Source of the DNA: Parietichytrium sp. I65-24A | Lineage: Eukaryota > Sar > Bigyra > Thraustochytrida > Thraustochytriidae | Reading direction: 5' to 3' | DNA: 64,000 nucleotides | Assembly: GCA_012862575.1 (NCBI GenBank) | Contig: BLSF01000079.1 | Location: 1-64,000 of the forward strand | Part shown: positions 8,783 through 19,776 of the stretch, piece by piece | Numbering within the stretch: position 1 is the first letter of the stretch | Layout of the letters: each line of letters begins with the position of its first letter | Notes under the pieces: model-generated | The model's input: the letters and a program-made list of their open reading frames with translations, nothing else | Databases searched by the model: none | What the model was told of the DNA's origin: nothing | Position numbers and translations under genes: made by a program

Positions 8783-11680
8783 TTAGCCGTGGTGGTCTGC
8801 AGAGTACTCCAGGTTGACCTCCCCGTCCAACTGCCGAATGGAGCTCGCAAGCGTTCGCGCAAGAGGTGAGGGACCACAGTATCCCACAGTGATCGCATCC
8901 TTTTCGCCGTGGCGCTGCAAATCGCGCTTAACGCCACGAAGATATCTCAGAATATGAGTCGACTTTTTGTCAAGGGAGCCTTCCAGCAGTCGCGACAACA
9001 ACCACTTTTCTACATCAGCATGCACAGCACTGAGCTTCGCAGAGTCTGAACTCGAAGATGTCTGCTTAGGTTTTATAAACTTGGGCTTTCGGCTTTGATC
9101 CTCCAACGCGAGGTGGTCTCCGTCATCCTTCGCAGGGCCATTCTCTGCGTCCCTGGAAAGCTTGTCGATTTCCGCCTTTATCCACGTGCGTGTGGTACTT
9201 GCGCGGCCCACAAAAGCAGGGATCATATTTAGGATCCGCTTGGACCTGAACAAGTTCAAACTGTTGACTTTGCTTTGCTGAGTAATGTAAATGGCTACTC
9301 CGAGCCAGTCAAAAATTTTCACTTTTGGACCTAGGGTGCCAGCGTTTAAAACACCAGCCTCAGTTGCTTGAACGAGGAGGGCTAAAATGCGATCATAACA
9401 CCAATTCAGATCTGCAACGTCTTTGCACGACCACACAAACCAAACACGCTTCGGCGTAGGAATGTTGTGCTTTCTACGCCGAATCGTTTCCCGCAGGACC
9501 GACTCCGCAGCTGTCAGCCCGGTTCCTGCACCGATCACCACGCACCCAGAGTAATAAGCGTCAAAGCAGGCGTTGAATGAGGTCCCGAAAGGCCCGCGAA
9601 CGTACCCAAAGACCTGAGGCTCTGGGCGGTTCACTAGTTCTAACAGCTTGTAAGTCCACGTTTTATCCTTCATCACCCATTTCGTATCGTCCGCAGATCT
9701 CGTCCAGTCTTTAGCCGGGTTGTTGCAGCGAATACCAATGTGGAGCTCCACCTTGTCTGTGCTTGTTTCAGATGCAATGCTAAAGGGATGCCAGGTGAGA
9801 TCGATGGACGGAATGAGCACGTATACCCACTGCCCTGCGCCAATTTCCATTGTGCCCGTGCCGCAGCATTTGGAGCTCATAGTAAACAAGAGGTGCATTG
9901 AATTGATCGGCTCCCCTGCTCTCTTGAAAAGATCGCGGCGAACCAGCTCTATGGACTTGGATCGCCAATATTCATCTGAGATGCGGTCTAGAAGATACAA
10001 GCTCCATGAAAAGAGAACCGGCCAGAATACATAAAATCGCGACACGAGCGCGAGCGCGAGGGTACCAAGCGCGACAAACACGTGTAGCCTGTACAGAATC
10101 TCATACCAATGTGTTCTGAACACCCTGCCCCAGCGCAAAAGCCGTGGCGCCTGTCCGTTTGCCCAATACATGAGCGGTAGCAGCGGGAACCAGGTGAGCC
10201 AAACGATAAACCTCAATGCAACTACGTTTTCCACAGGATCAAACATATTTGTCACATTGGGTGAAAACGCCTCACAAGCCCGAACCGTTCTTGGATCGCC
10301 CACAACAAAGCAGTCGTGGTACATGACTGCCATCCACACAGACGCGCCAAATGCCAAATAGATCAGTATCATAAAACCTAGTTGCTTGTGCAGTTGGGCA
10401 AGGTCGTCCAGAGGAATGTAGTGTCGAAGGTTAGGAAAAAGGGTGGAAAGGTCTCGCCAAAATCCTCTGATCATGGTCAAGGGCAAAACCCCGAGGCTCA
10501 TAAGAGCGCAGTGCATGAACGCGTACACGATTGGAACTCCAATATTTTGGAGCTGATTGCCCTCGTCAAGCTCGTAGTAAACCGCAAGCCCCAAAAACGT
10601 ATTCCCAAACCCACCTACTCCATACACTGTTCCGTTGACCACCGGCGCATTCCTGATTGGCGCGCTGCCCTGATTAATTCGCAGCCCCCATGTTACAAAT
10701 ATTGCTATGCAAAGTCCCCAATATAATGCGTATAATGCCTTAAACTCCTGCATTCGCCCAAACCATGGAGGCTGCACAATCCTAAACTCCTCCGAATCTG
10801 TGGCCTTGACTTTCTCGGGTAGTTCCATGAGGCCAGGATTATCCTTGACAAAATCTTGAATCATGTTTGTAACGCGGTCTCGCAGGTCGCGAAAATTCTG
10901 CGACTCTGCGCCCCACCTTTTATCCTTGCGTCCCATTGCGAGGAGCTCCGGAAGTCCCGTTCTCCGTTCAGGCGACTCTAGGCCGCTCCGGGGATTTCGT
11001 GAGATCTGAAGGAGCCATCGCATGGCGGGCTTGAGATCTTCAAAAAGACCGCCTAATCCTCTCTCGTTTCTGCGAAACGCTGCGAGAAGCTGCTCGGCCA
11101 CTCTTCGCAAATCATGAATGGTGTGGTCAATGTTCCTCAGACGGAACTCTACATCGCCACCTTCCGGTATTGTTGCTCCTAGTATTGAGCAATATCCATG
11201 TGTGTCGCAGCGGATTTCGGCTGCCAACGCGCTGTCTTGGTGAATACTTTGCACTAGAGAATAGAGAACGAGCTCATACGCCCAAAGTGCGGAGCCCATC
11301 TCGTCAAGAGCTCCTAGAGCGGCATCCGCTGACTTTGGACTGGACGCGTCCTTGCGCCGCCTCGCTTCTCCAATGAGACGACCCAAGCTACGCGAGTGAG
11401 TGATCAGCTGGTAGGTGTCTTCCTGTAGCGTTAGCAGCTGTGTCTCGTGAGAGGAGAGTGGCGCCGCAATATCCTCGACCTCGGCAGCCATTGCATGCTG
11501 CCTCTTCTTCGCAGCCGATCGAAGTTTCCGGGATTTGTTCTTCGCGCAACACACACAGCTCGCAGATCCAACTGCCGTGGCTATCATCATCGCCAAAAAC
11601 GCATTCATTACCCTCCTGTCCGTCACCTGTCCTTCAAACTGCGCCTCGGGCTCCCAGAAGCCGTCATTCAGCACCCCCAT
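8783..11680 (-). CDS. NADPH oxidase / ferric reductase-like flavocytochrome
   Basis: This 965-residue membrane protein belongs to the ferric-reductase/NOX superfamily, which moves electrons from NADPH through FAD and heme across a membrane. An N-terminal hydrophobic segment (about 24-48) ends in a Cys cluster. A ferric-reductase-like membrane core spans about residues 320-560. The FAD motif WHPFSIAS is near 628-635, a Gly-rich NADPH motif (VVIGAGTGLTAAESVL) near 713-728, and the C-terminal signature YCGPSPLA near 937. The family-typical His of TM3 (in LAQLHKQLGF) and of TM5 (in YEILYRLHVF) are present. Their partners about 13-14 residues on are Gly and Val, so the outer-heme ligands appear to be missing. 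A charged, Ser-rich insertion (about 820-880) interrupts the NADPH domain. The start is the first ATG. The substrate (oxygen or a metal) cannot be decided. Confidence 0.85.
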   Translation of the reverse strand: MGVLNDGFWEPEAQFEGQVTDRRVMNAFLAMMIATAVGSASCVCCAKNKSRKLRSAAKKRQHAMAAEVEDIAAPLSSHETQLLTLQEDTYQLITHSRSLGRLIGEARRRKDASSPKSADAALGALDEMGSALWAYELVLYSLVQSIHQDSALAAEIRCDTHGYCSILGATIPEGGDVEFRLRNIDHTIHDLRRVAEQLLAAFRRNERGLGGLFEDLKPAMRWLLQISRNPRSGLESPERRTGLPELLAMGRKDKRWGAESQNFRDLRDRVTNMIQDFVKDNPGLMELPEKVKATDSEEFRIVQPPWFGRMQEFKALYALYWGLCIAIFVTWGLRINQGSAPIRNAPVVNGTVYGVGGFGNTFLGLAVYYELDEGNQLQNIGVPIVYAFMHCALMSLGVLPLTMIRGFWRDLSTLFPNLRHYIPLDDLAQLHKQLGFMILIYLAFGASVWMAVMYHDCFVVGDPRTVRACEAFSPNVTNMFDPVENVVALRFIVWLTWFPLLPLMYWANGQAPRLLRWGRVFRTHWYEILYRLHVFVALGTLALALVSRFYVFWPVLFSWSLYLLDRISDEYWRSKSIELVRRDLFKRAGEPINSMHLLFTMSSKCCGTGTMEIGAGQWVYVLIPSIDLTWHPFSIASETSTDKVELHIGIRCNNPAKDWTRSADDTKWVMKDKTWTYKLLELVNRPEPQVFGYVRGPFGTSFNACFDAYYSGCVVIGAGTGLTAAESVLRETIRRRKHNIPTPKRVWFVWSCKDVADLNWCYDRILALLVQATEAGVLNAGTLGPKVKIFDWLGVAIYITQQSKVNSLNLFRSKRILNMIPAFVGRASTTRTWIKAEIDKLSRDAENGPAKDDGDHLALEDQSRKPKFIKPKQTSSSSDSAKLSAVHADVEKWLLSRLLEGSLDKKSTHILRYLRGVKRDLQRHGEKDAITVGYCGPSPLARTLASSIRQLDGEVNLEYSADHHG

Positions 11681-12411
11681 GGCTGCTGCTAGTTCGGCAA
11701 CCGTAGCCCAAAGCTCGGCGACGAAAGGATGCGCCTATCTCGCACCGCCCGGGGGCGAGGATGTCAGAGTCAAACACAACTTGTTCTTTGTGGCTTGCCG
11801 AAACCGCTGCACATTGTCGAGCTTTGCAGCTACGGTCTGGCACCAGCCTCGTGCCAACTTCCTTGCTCTCGAACGACTGCCTCCTGCTCGCACTTGACGT
11901 GGAGGCTCTCTTCTTCAGCGACTAGACGCACCGCGTACACGTTGACGAAAGACTAACACCACTGTCCAGCTTCTTCTCTCTGTGCCTTTCTGCTTCTCGC
12001 TCTTTTTCGCTCTTTTCGCCCTTTTCCCTGTGCAGCTGCTACCTTCTTCCTACTGCAGAGTTAGCTGTTACGCCGACCAAGATCAACTAGGAGTTTGTCG
12101 CACATTTTCGCACATTTCTCGTGCACACACTTTTGGCGGAGCGCTAGTGTGCGGCGTAATTGCTCGTAATAGGGTCGAGATGTGCGCGTTTCGTTCGCGC
12201 CTCCTTTTATGGCGAGACGTGGAGTGTAGCAGTAATTGGAGTAAGTTTTTTTTTAGCGTGCACCAGTTTTGAGGTGGGAATTGTGGAGTGCAAGCTTTAC
12301 AAGGGATTGATTTTTTCAAAAATGCGTCACAAGAGAAGACTAAGGTCTGGGAAAGAGAAGGGAAAGAAAAGGAAAGAGAAAGAAAGAAAACCAGGGAGGT
12401 CGTGTTAGACT
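11681..12411. other. Upstream region of the oxidoreductase gene
   Basis: This 731-bp gap lies between two minus-strand genes and should hold the promoter of the oxidoreductase and the 3' end of the STAND gene. It includes a pyrimidine-rich stretch (about 11965-12030) and a purine-rich stretch near 12340-12395. I see no credible gene in it. Confidence 0.6.
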
Positions 12412-15400
12412 CTAGCAAGAGCTTGCAGTGAAGAGCAGCGGGACCATCATATAGTCGTCTTCGACTTTGATCACAAAAACCAGCATGAAGCGGCCGTCTG
12501 CAAGCTGCACGTGAGTCATGATCGGGACCAGCCCTTCATCGAAGATATAGCCGTTGATGATTTCGAAGGAGTGGAGATCATGCAAGAGGACTGAGCGATT
12601 TTGTGGACACAGGGTCACGCCGATTGCGGCTTCGCTCGTCTGCAAAGCATACGCACCAAGAATCAGCATCTGGTCGCCCCTGCCAAAGCTCGAGTGTGCC
12701 CCAGGAATCTTGTGCTCCACCTCGTCGCGAAGTGGGTCCAAGATCATGGCGTCTAGTGCTCCCCCAACGAAGAGCCGCGCCTGGCCATCAAGGTTGACGA
12801 ACAAAGCTGCTCTGCAATAGAGACTGGAATTTCCGAAACCTTTAACTTCTGCTTTCAGAGTCTTTTCGCTCGGCTCCTTTGCAACATGGAATACCTGCAT
12901 ATTCTGTTGGGACCACAAGAGAAAGACAGCAAGGTACGTTTCCCCACCTTCATGTATCACCTGGAGCATATGTATCGCACTCTCCTTGTCGGCTTTGAAC
13001 GTTTGCAGACAAGTGCTGGATCGTAAGTCCTTTCGCACAACTTTCTTTTCAGAAGACAGGAAAATCACCAGCTTGGAAAGATCCTCGACACCAGGATCCA
13101 GAAAGAATGCCACAACATGCTCCCATGACCCGTCTGGGTCTTCGCTTTCAAGTACTTTGATTGGCTCTGGTTCGCCACTCTCCTCCTCTAATAGCGACAG
13201 GTCCCACACAAAAACGGTCCCATCATCGTCGATAGAGAGAGCATAATCCTTTCCTTTGCACTGAACGACGGTGACATCCATAACCCAGCGTGAATGGTGA
13301 TCACCTCCAAAGGCAATACCGGCAGCTGATAGGGATCCGGTTTCCCGATCCATCTTGAAGAGAGACACTTTTCCACTATAGTCCGCCACAATGATCATGC
13401 TCTCGCCGCTCTTGGAGCTCATGTAGGCCTTGATTGCAGAAGGGGTGTGGTGGCCCACAAAGTTGCTAGGGGTGTGTTTGTGGTGATTTTCCTTCTCCTT
13501 CAAAAGCACGGGCCACGAACGCACGGTTTGGTCCTTGCTCGAAGAGAGTACGGTAACGTACCCACGCTGGGCGACGGCGGATTCGAAGCAAAAATCAGAA
13601 ACGTCGTCCTCATGACCGTCGAGTATTCGCATCAGCTCTCCGGTATCAAAATCCCACGAGCGAAGCTTCTTCTCCCGGTCTCCAGTTATGAGATAAGTCT
13701 TCTCGTCTGCGTAGTCGCAAATGACGTCCACGACGGAGAATGACGCGTTGGGATGCTCGGTGTCATTCAGTGACTTTAACAGCTTGCCGGTCTCCGAGTC
13801 GTAAACCACAAACGACTTCATGAAATCGTCCACCAGAGCGATCAGCGCCTTATCTTTGTAACGGCCTCCAGCCGGGTAGAACACCTTCAGGCTCTCAGCG
13901 CGTGCCTTAACCAGATCAGAGTCGTCGATTGGCCCATTCGTCGCAGCAGAGAACGCCACTCCACGATCCGGCACAAGTGACGGAAAGCTGTGCAAAAGCT
14001 CTAGCTTTGAGTATGCAGAGTTCAGCCTCCAAATTGTTATTTCAAAGGTCATGGATGAGGCCGCGAGACGGGTTTCGTCGCCTGCGGCTCTGTGCTTCCA
14101 AGAAGAGATGGCTCCAATGAATTGGTCGTCTTTGCCCAGAGAGTGCTCTAGCTTGGCCTCCGAGCTACTCATGTTCCACAAGAGAAGCTTCCCATTGAGG
14201 CCACCAGTGACACAATGATAGGGCGGAAGGGATGCAAAGGACATGATGACTGGAGGCGTGTCCGTGTACGGTACCTTGTTGAATTGGTCCGCGATAGACA
14301 GCTGCTGGCAATTGACAGGATCCCACATGTAAACTTGCAGCCCCGTAGCCACCAATAGCCGCACATCAGTTTTGGAGATTGGGTAAGCAACCAGCTTCTT
14401 TATTTCTCCACCAATTTGAAATGATCGCAGCTCTTGACCTGTTTCCGCGTCAAACACCATGACATTCCCACTGCTGTCTCCACTCACTCCGCACAACCTT
14501 CCATCACGACTGTCCATGAAGCATGAAACTGAGTTGACCGGCACTTGGTGGTGAAGAAAGCTAGCGGACCACTCCGCGGAAGCGGTGGAGCCCAAAATTG
14601 GTGTGACTGAGTGCAAACCAATTTGGGAGCGCCTTATCAAGTCCAAGGTTTCCACAAGACTGTGCGAGTGGCCTAGGTCATCTGCGAGCCTATTCCAAAG
14701 CTGCTCCGCGAGGAATTCCTGTTCGTGCGATTCAAGTTTGTAGCCAAGACTCATCTTGAGCGCTTGTAGAGTACTAGAGACCTCCCGTGACTGAGACTTG
14801 TACTTTCCCATGTAATCCATGAGCTTTCCTTGGAGCCCACATTCCACCATCGCGGAAATGTAGTCAAACGTGAGGAATATGCTGAAGAGCTCGTCGAACC
14901 GGCCGAGCTTTTCAACGGCAGAAGGCAACTCCCTTAATTTGGTCCGGTTTGGTAGATGCGGGCCAAGCATGTAAGGCTGTGGCATCGGAAAGCGCCGTGA
15001 AGAGAGGACCCAGTTCTGACCATTGATCTTGTGCCCCAAGCGAAATGGTGGTGCAGCTTGCTCGGCAGAAAAGTACCCAGCTAGTAATTTCAGCGCCCTA
15101 TCGATGCTGCCCGCGTATCTTCGGTGAGCAGCTTCGTGAAATTGGCGATGAAACCAGCTCCCGACGACTAGGTATTGTGAAAGGGCGGCGTAAAGTCGGG
15201 TCACCATGAGCGGTGGGAATCGGGCCAGAGGCGGAATCCAAAACGCGTATGTAGCGTCCAGAAGGCCATTGTCGAAGGACAGTAGATCGACCATCTGCGC
15301 CTCGCTAATCTCTCCAGCAGACGACGTCACGATTGCGGCAGCAGTCTGGAAAAACAGTGGCCCGTGTTCCCTCTCCAGCCGCGCAAATACAGTCTCTATA

Positions 15401-17442
15401 ATCGCCGGGACATCTTTGACTGAAGACCACGCTTTTGGGGGGGCTTGGGACTCTCTCCACAACATTGCCTCGTTGAACAATATGCGAAGAAGGAGAAACG
15501 TGGGAGACGCTGACCTGGCAACCACTTGTGTGACGGCCTCTTTCTGAGGTTTGGAGAGACGCTTGTTTCCTTTTGCTAACCAATAGTCAAGGACATCAGT
15601 TATGTCCTCACGTCTCAGGGGGTGGAGTTGGAACAGGTTACCTTCGGCAATCGCCGTGTTGATCTGTGGAGCGTAATCAGTTATGGTGGAGAGGAGAATC
15701 TGCACATGGTCTGGGACGTTGCTGCGAAAAGTGGGCAGCCAAGAAAGGTCGTGCGACTCTAGCTGGTCTAGCGAATCGATTACCAATGTCAGCGGCTGTG
15801 AAGCTGTGGCGAGCTTGAGGAAGGAACCAAATGCAGCAACAAGCTGTGTATATGGAGCCGGTATAGTCGCCTCCAAGGCTGGGTTGTAGATCCTGGCGAG
15901 CTGGGCGCATATGCTTCGCATCAGGCCTTCTGCTGTCCGAGAATCTGGTGTGACACCAATGTATCTTACGACGAATACTCTATTAGATGTGTCTTGCAAA
16001 GAAGCGTTATGCACAATTTTCGCCAGCAGAGAAGATTTGCCGCAGCCGGAGACACCGTGGACAACCTGAATTTTGGACTTGTCGCTCTCGATACTCTCAA
16101 TCACAGCGTTTTGGCCGATAAAGTCTGCCACCCTATCACGGGTAAATGCAGAGTGTCTTCTGATCTCTTCCATCAGGGGGTCGAGGGGGAGCGGTCGCTT
16201 GAGTAAGTGTTGCGTGATGCGGTCGACGACGTGCTCCTCAAGCGTCGTCAAAAACTTGCAAAGGTAAGCGGCGTGGTGCGCATGCCGTAGAGGATCAATG
16301 CCTCCAGTCTCCCAGACGACGGAAAGGTCCACGATATTTTCATTGGGGATGGCGTCCCGGAGCTCTGCTTTGAGATTTTTTAACCGGTCAAGAGCCTCTT
16401 GGTCACCAACGTCTTTCCACAACCTGCTGTCCACTTCGCAGGTGGACTCCTCAAATTCTCTGATGAAGAGGAGACTCTGTGACGGGTCAACATCAGCAGC
16501 GAGCAGGCCGCGCCGCATCTCCTCCTCCGTCACGGACTGGAGAAAGAGGAGCTCCTCGGCCTCGGAGATCTTGCCCGTTTTTCTGAGCACTTGAGCAGCG
16601 CTACGCAGCGCTCCCTGCATTTTCTCGAACTGCGCCCACCATTTTGCATTGTGCTCGTCGAACACGTTTGAGTTGTACTTTGGTATGACGTCTGGCACAG
16701 GTCGGAGGTAGTAGAGCGGAGGGACGTTGTTCTGGTCGAGCTGAAACCATTGCTTCAGTAGCTTTGCGTCCTCTGGTGAACACTGCCCAAGGAGTGCATC
16801 GAAAAGTTCCGTTTGAATCTCTGCGGGAAATGGCCTGTACCCGTACTTGGTGCCCAGAATACCGACAAAACTAATTCCAACAGAATCTTTCTTGCAACGA
16901 TCAAGCTCAGCCATGCAGGTTTTCGATGTGGCGTGGGAAGCACTGAGCGTATCATTGATGCCCCAGCGCATTTCGCTCAGCTCAAAGCTGAGTCCGTGTC
17001 TCGCGCACAGCCTCTGTAATCTAGGCGCAACAAAGGCGATGAACGCATCTCTCTCCCACTTGGTGTCTGTAAAGGTGGAGCTCATGAAAAATCTTACCAT
17101 CTTCTTGTCCTCCCCAACATCGCCTTCGCTGAGCTTGGTGCCATGTAGGAGCCTTCTACACCTGCTGACATCCGTCTTGTTCTCCGTCGCATCAACCGTG
17201 CCTTCTTCGATCTCCCCATGCAGAAACGGCGCGCCAGCTGCGCGGAGGGCCATTTCCAACGCTTCCAGCTCCGCGTCCTGCATCCTTTCCGAGCCATCTA
17301 GCTGCAGGTCCTTTGGGGTGCCCAGCCCAGTGAGTGCCTTGCTTTCCTTGCTTTCCTTGCGTTTCGTGAGGCTCTTCAGCGACTGCCAAGCGCGGCTTGA
17401 CGCTCGCTTCATGGAGGCGCGGAGCTCCTTCTTCCCTGCCAT
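12412..17442 (-). CDS. DUF4062-NACHT-WD40 STAND NTPase (NWD1-like)
   Basis: This 1676-residue protein has the architecture of vertebrate NWD1/NWD2, with parts shared by NPHP3 and TEP1. After a basic, Ser-rich N-terminus, residues about 113-220 form a DUF4062 domain (MVRFFMSSTFTDTKWERD). A NACHT-type P-loop ATPase follows, with Walker A (VVHGVSGCGKSS) near 458-470 and Walker B (LTLVIDSLDQL) near 549-559. A helical region comes next, and roughly residues 1000-1676 are WD40-type repeats (for example SWDFDTGELMRILDGHEDDV). STAND proteins act as nucleotide-dependent switches that oligomerise when a ligand binds the repeat domain. The ligand and output here are unknown. The start is the first ATG. 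Length is close to human NWD1. Assignment to the architecture is firm; orthology to one member is not. Confidence 0.85.
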   Translation of the reverse strand: MAGKKELRASMKRASSRAWQSLKSLTKRKESKESKALTGLGTPKDLQLDGSERMQDAELEALEMALRAAGAPFLHGEIEEGTVDATENKTDVSRCRRLLHGTKLSEGDVGEDKKMVRFFMSSTFTDTKWERDAFIAFVAPRLQRLCARHGLSFELSEMRWGINDTLSASHATSKTCMAELDRCKKDSVGISFVGILGTKYGYRPFPAEIQTELFDALLGQCSPEDAKLLKQWFQLDQNNVPPLYYLRPVPDVIPKYNSNVFDEHNAKWWAQFEKMQGALRSAAQVLRKTGKISEAEELLFLQSVTEEEMRRGLLAADVDPSQSLLFIREFEESTCEVDSRLWKDVGDQEALDRLKNLKAELRDAIPNENIVDLSVVWETGGIDPLRHAHHAAYLCKFLTTLEEHVVDRITQHLLKRPLPLDPLMEEIRRHSAFTRDRVADFIGQNAVIESIESDKSKIQVVHGVSGCGKSSLLAKIVHNASLQDTSNRVFVVRYIGVTPDSRTAEGLMRSICAQLARIYNPALEATIPAPYTQLVAAFGSFLKLATASQPLTLVIDSLDQLESHDLSWLPTFRSNVPDHVQILLSTITDYAPQINTAIAEGNLFQLHPLRREDITDVLDYWLAKGNKRLSKPQKEAVTQVVARSASPTFLLLRILFNEAMLWRESQAPPKAWSSVKDVPAIIETVFARLEREHGPLFFQTAAAIVTSSAGEISEAQMVDLLSFDNGLLDATYAFWIPPLARFPPLMVTRLYAALSQYLVVGSWFHRQFHEAAHRRYAGSIDRALKLLAGYFSAEQAAPPFRLGHKINGQNWVLSSRRFPMPQPYMLGPHLPNRTKLRELPSAVEKLGRFDELFSIFLTFDYISAMVECGLQGKLMDYMGKYKSQSREVSSTLQALKMSLGYKLESHEQEFLAEQLWNRLADDLGHSHSLVETLDLIRRSQIGLHSVTPILGSTASAEWSASFLHHQVPVNSVSCFMDSRDGRLCGVSGDSSGNVMVFDAETGQELRSFQIGGEIKKLVAYPISKTDVRLLVATGLQVYMWDPVNCQQLSIADQFNKVPYTDTPPVIMSFASLPPYHCVTGGLNGKLLLWNMSSSEAKLEHSLGKDDQFIGAISSWKHRAAGDETRLAASSMTFEITIWRLNSAYSKLELLHSFPSLVPDRGVAFSAATNGPIDDSDLVKARAESLKVFYPAGGRYKDKALIALVDDFMKSFVVYDSETGKLLKSLNDTEHPNASFSVVDVICDYADEKTYLITGDREKKLRSWDFDTGELMRILDGHEDDVSDFCFESAVAQRGYVTVLSSSKDQTVRSWPVLLKEKENHHKHTPSNFVGHHTPSAIKAYMSSKSGESMIIVADYSGKVSLFKMDRETGSLSAAGIAFGGDHHSRWVMDVTVVQCKGKDYALSIDDDGTVFVWDLSLLEEESGEPEPIKVLESEDPDGSWEHVVAFFLDPGVEDLSKLVIFLSSEKKVVRKDLRSSTCLQTFKADKESAIHMLQVIHEGGETYLAVFLLWSQQNMQVFHVAKEPSEKTLKAEVKGFGNSSLYCRAALFVNLDGQARLFVGGALDAMILDPLRDEVEHKIPGAHSSFGRGDQMLILGAYALQTSEAAIGVTLCPQNRSVLLHDLHSFEIINGYIFDEGLVPIMTHVQLADGRFMLVFVIKVEDDYMMVPLLFTASSC

Positions 17443-19342
17443 CTCCCAACCTTATGGAGATTGATTTCTTCTCCACAGCTCCTGGCAAACGTGTGCACCG
17501 CCTCGCTCCTTTCTCCTTTCGACTCTCTTCTCTCTTCTCTCTCCTCTGTCGCGCACTTGAGCTCTTTGGCGACGCGTGGAGGAACCCTTTCTCACTTTCT
17601 ACCTTTCTACCTTTCCCTTGTATCCCTTGTGCTCCTTGTTTTGGCTTCTTGGTTTTGCTTCTTGTGCTTCGTTTTCAACCACAAGAACTACACAAACTCA
17701 AATTGAAATAAACTCCATCAAAGATTGCTGAGCAATGCATTCATTATTTCGTTTCTATAGTTTCTATACGAAATTGAACCTGAGTTAATTTTATTAGTGT
17801 CCACGGTAGCAGTGGGCGGTAAGATTGCTTACGGGTGCACACATTTGCGCATCGCCAAATGTTTTCGTTAGTGTGCGCGCTATGTGGGCGGGTAGCCTCG
17901 CTGGGATGAGTGCACAAGTTTCGCAAGTTCTGGCGCGCAGAGAACAAGGATGTGTACGTGAGCAAGGAGCTGCTCGGAGAGGAGGGATTGGATGTAAGCG
18001 GACCAAGGGAGAGCCCTCCCGCCACGCACCGCCACGCGCACACCGTCCCCGACTCAGTATGGAGCTTTAAGGTTAAAGCTATTGGGCCCTCTCGTCTGCT
18101 TGCTGTCGTATGGGCTGAATCCGGTCTGGCTTCGAGATTGGAAGGTTTGATATTCACCTCTAAGTTTCTGTTGAATAGCTCATAGCGAGACGAAGGTTAA
18201 CGGACCCAGTCCGTAGGCGAAAATGTTGTTGCGGTCCCTCTCAATGAGCTTTGATGGCTTCGTGTTTGTAACTTCTTCTTCTGGCTCTTCGTAGCGGGTA
18301 GCATTGATTATTGACAGTGAGTACAAGTACTGACTGTGAGTACATTCCAAATGTTCTGTTGCTTGATTGATTTTGATTGATTGACTGACAGGTTTCAACT
18401 GTGAACGATTTGGCCTTTGATTTTCCAAACTCTTTGGTTCAATACACACCACCTACACAATGAGTTAGGATTTAGAAGAGGGAGGAATAGGACGGCCTAC
18501 TTTAAAGCCCTTACTGCAGTTGATAGACGATGGTACTACGCGCTTAACCTGCGGCGATACCACAAACAAGCGCGCAAGCCGACTTGACCTATTGCATCGT
18601 CGACTGGTAGCGCCAATTTTACTAAATGGTAGTAAATCCACACATGTTTTGGCAAGCAGAACCCACTTCTGGATTCGCTATGTTTTTCCTTTTTCGTTGT
18701 GGAATTGTCTCAAATGATCAGTTCTGTTCACTTTTCAGTCACTTTTCACGGAATAAGTAAAATGATTTATTGGGAATTATCGAAAGGGAATGCACATAAT
18801 TGACTGACTGCGAAAGAACTGACGAGTGAGTCAAGAACACCAAGAATTCAAAAAAGGTAGTCATCGAACGAAAATTCCTCCCAAAACAAAGCAGTAAAAA
18901 AAGCACTACTAAATTTTCTGTTGTGAATACCTAATGTCCTTAATAAGCTCATCCAATCCACCACTCGCTCAGACCTTTAGTCCTCAACTACTCTCCTATA
19001 GCACCCTTTCGTTCACACTCCAGGCGCACACATTTCCCTCACAGCCAACTCTATTAAGCTAGCCAAATATGAGACTAGAACAGCATAACAAAAATTAAAC
19101 CGCGTGTGCGCACTCGTTTCGGTACTAGATGAGGGTTATTAAACCCAGTAGCCCACGCATAAGAGGGGCTACCCCACTCACGGGTGGAGAGGGATGTGAA
19201 GGATGTAAGGGAGACTCTGCAATTCGAGCAAAAACACAAATTTTGCTACCTACCACTACCCTTCCAGATAGCCCGTCCTTGTGAGGGACCCGGGTGTGCG
19301 TGAGAGGCGGAAGGCAAGAAAAAATAAATAAATATGAGACAC

Positions 19343-19373
<31 letters not shown>

Positions 19374-19390
19374 CAGAAACAGAAACAGAG
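19343..19390. repeat. (GA)n microsatellite
   Basis: Runs of GA with a few interruptions, followed by imperfect GACAGAAAC units. It lies about 390 bp upstream of the formin ATG. Confidence 0.9.
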
Positions 19391-19531
19391 ACGCAAAGAG
19401 TCAACCGGGAGAAGCGCCGCCTGGGTAGGAGTCATCTACTCTCCTTAGAACTGCAGCGGGGACAGGAGCGCAAGTGTCCTCGCGTACGTCACCGCATAGA
19501 TCCTGCTAGCTCCCTGGTGAGGGTCCGCGCG

Positions 19532-19596
19532 CCTCCGGTCTCTCCGGTCTCTCCGGTCTCTCCGGTCTCTTCGGTCTCTTCGGTGTCTCCGGTCTA
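19532..19596. repeat. 9-bp tandem repeat in the formin leader
   Basis: About seven copies of tctccggtc with T/C and C/T variants lie 180 bp upstream of the formin ATG, probably in the 5' UTR. The unit is a multiple of three, which keeps spurious frames open. Confidence 0.9.
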
Positions 19597-19776
19597 GAGC
19601 AGCGGGCGCACACCCAGCGTGGCAGCGGGGGACTTCTTCTTGTCGCGAGAGTGTTCCGCGGCGTACGCCGGAAACGTTCCGCGAAAGGGTACGCGGGGTG
19701 AGGCGTAGGGAGTGTATCCGCCCGTGAAACGAGAAACAATAATATACATACATATATATTGTGAGGGCGGGGGAAG

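Larger units (their letters stand above)
17443..19776. other. Divergent promoter region between STAND and formin genes
   Basis: This 2.3-kb region contains pyrimidine-rich DNA just upstream of the STAND gene (17500-17660), a GA-rich microsatellite at 19343-19390, and a 9-bp tandem repeat at 19532-19596. A TA-rich stretch (about 19739-19760) sits just before the formin ATG. No protein-like ORF is visible; the minus-strand Arg/Asp-rich frame is a product of the 9-bp repeat. Confidence 0.6.

Noticed and set aside
18428-18445. tRNA B-box-like ggttcaatac
   Set aside because: The T-stem does not pair and no A-box lies upstream.
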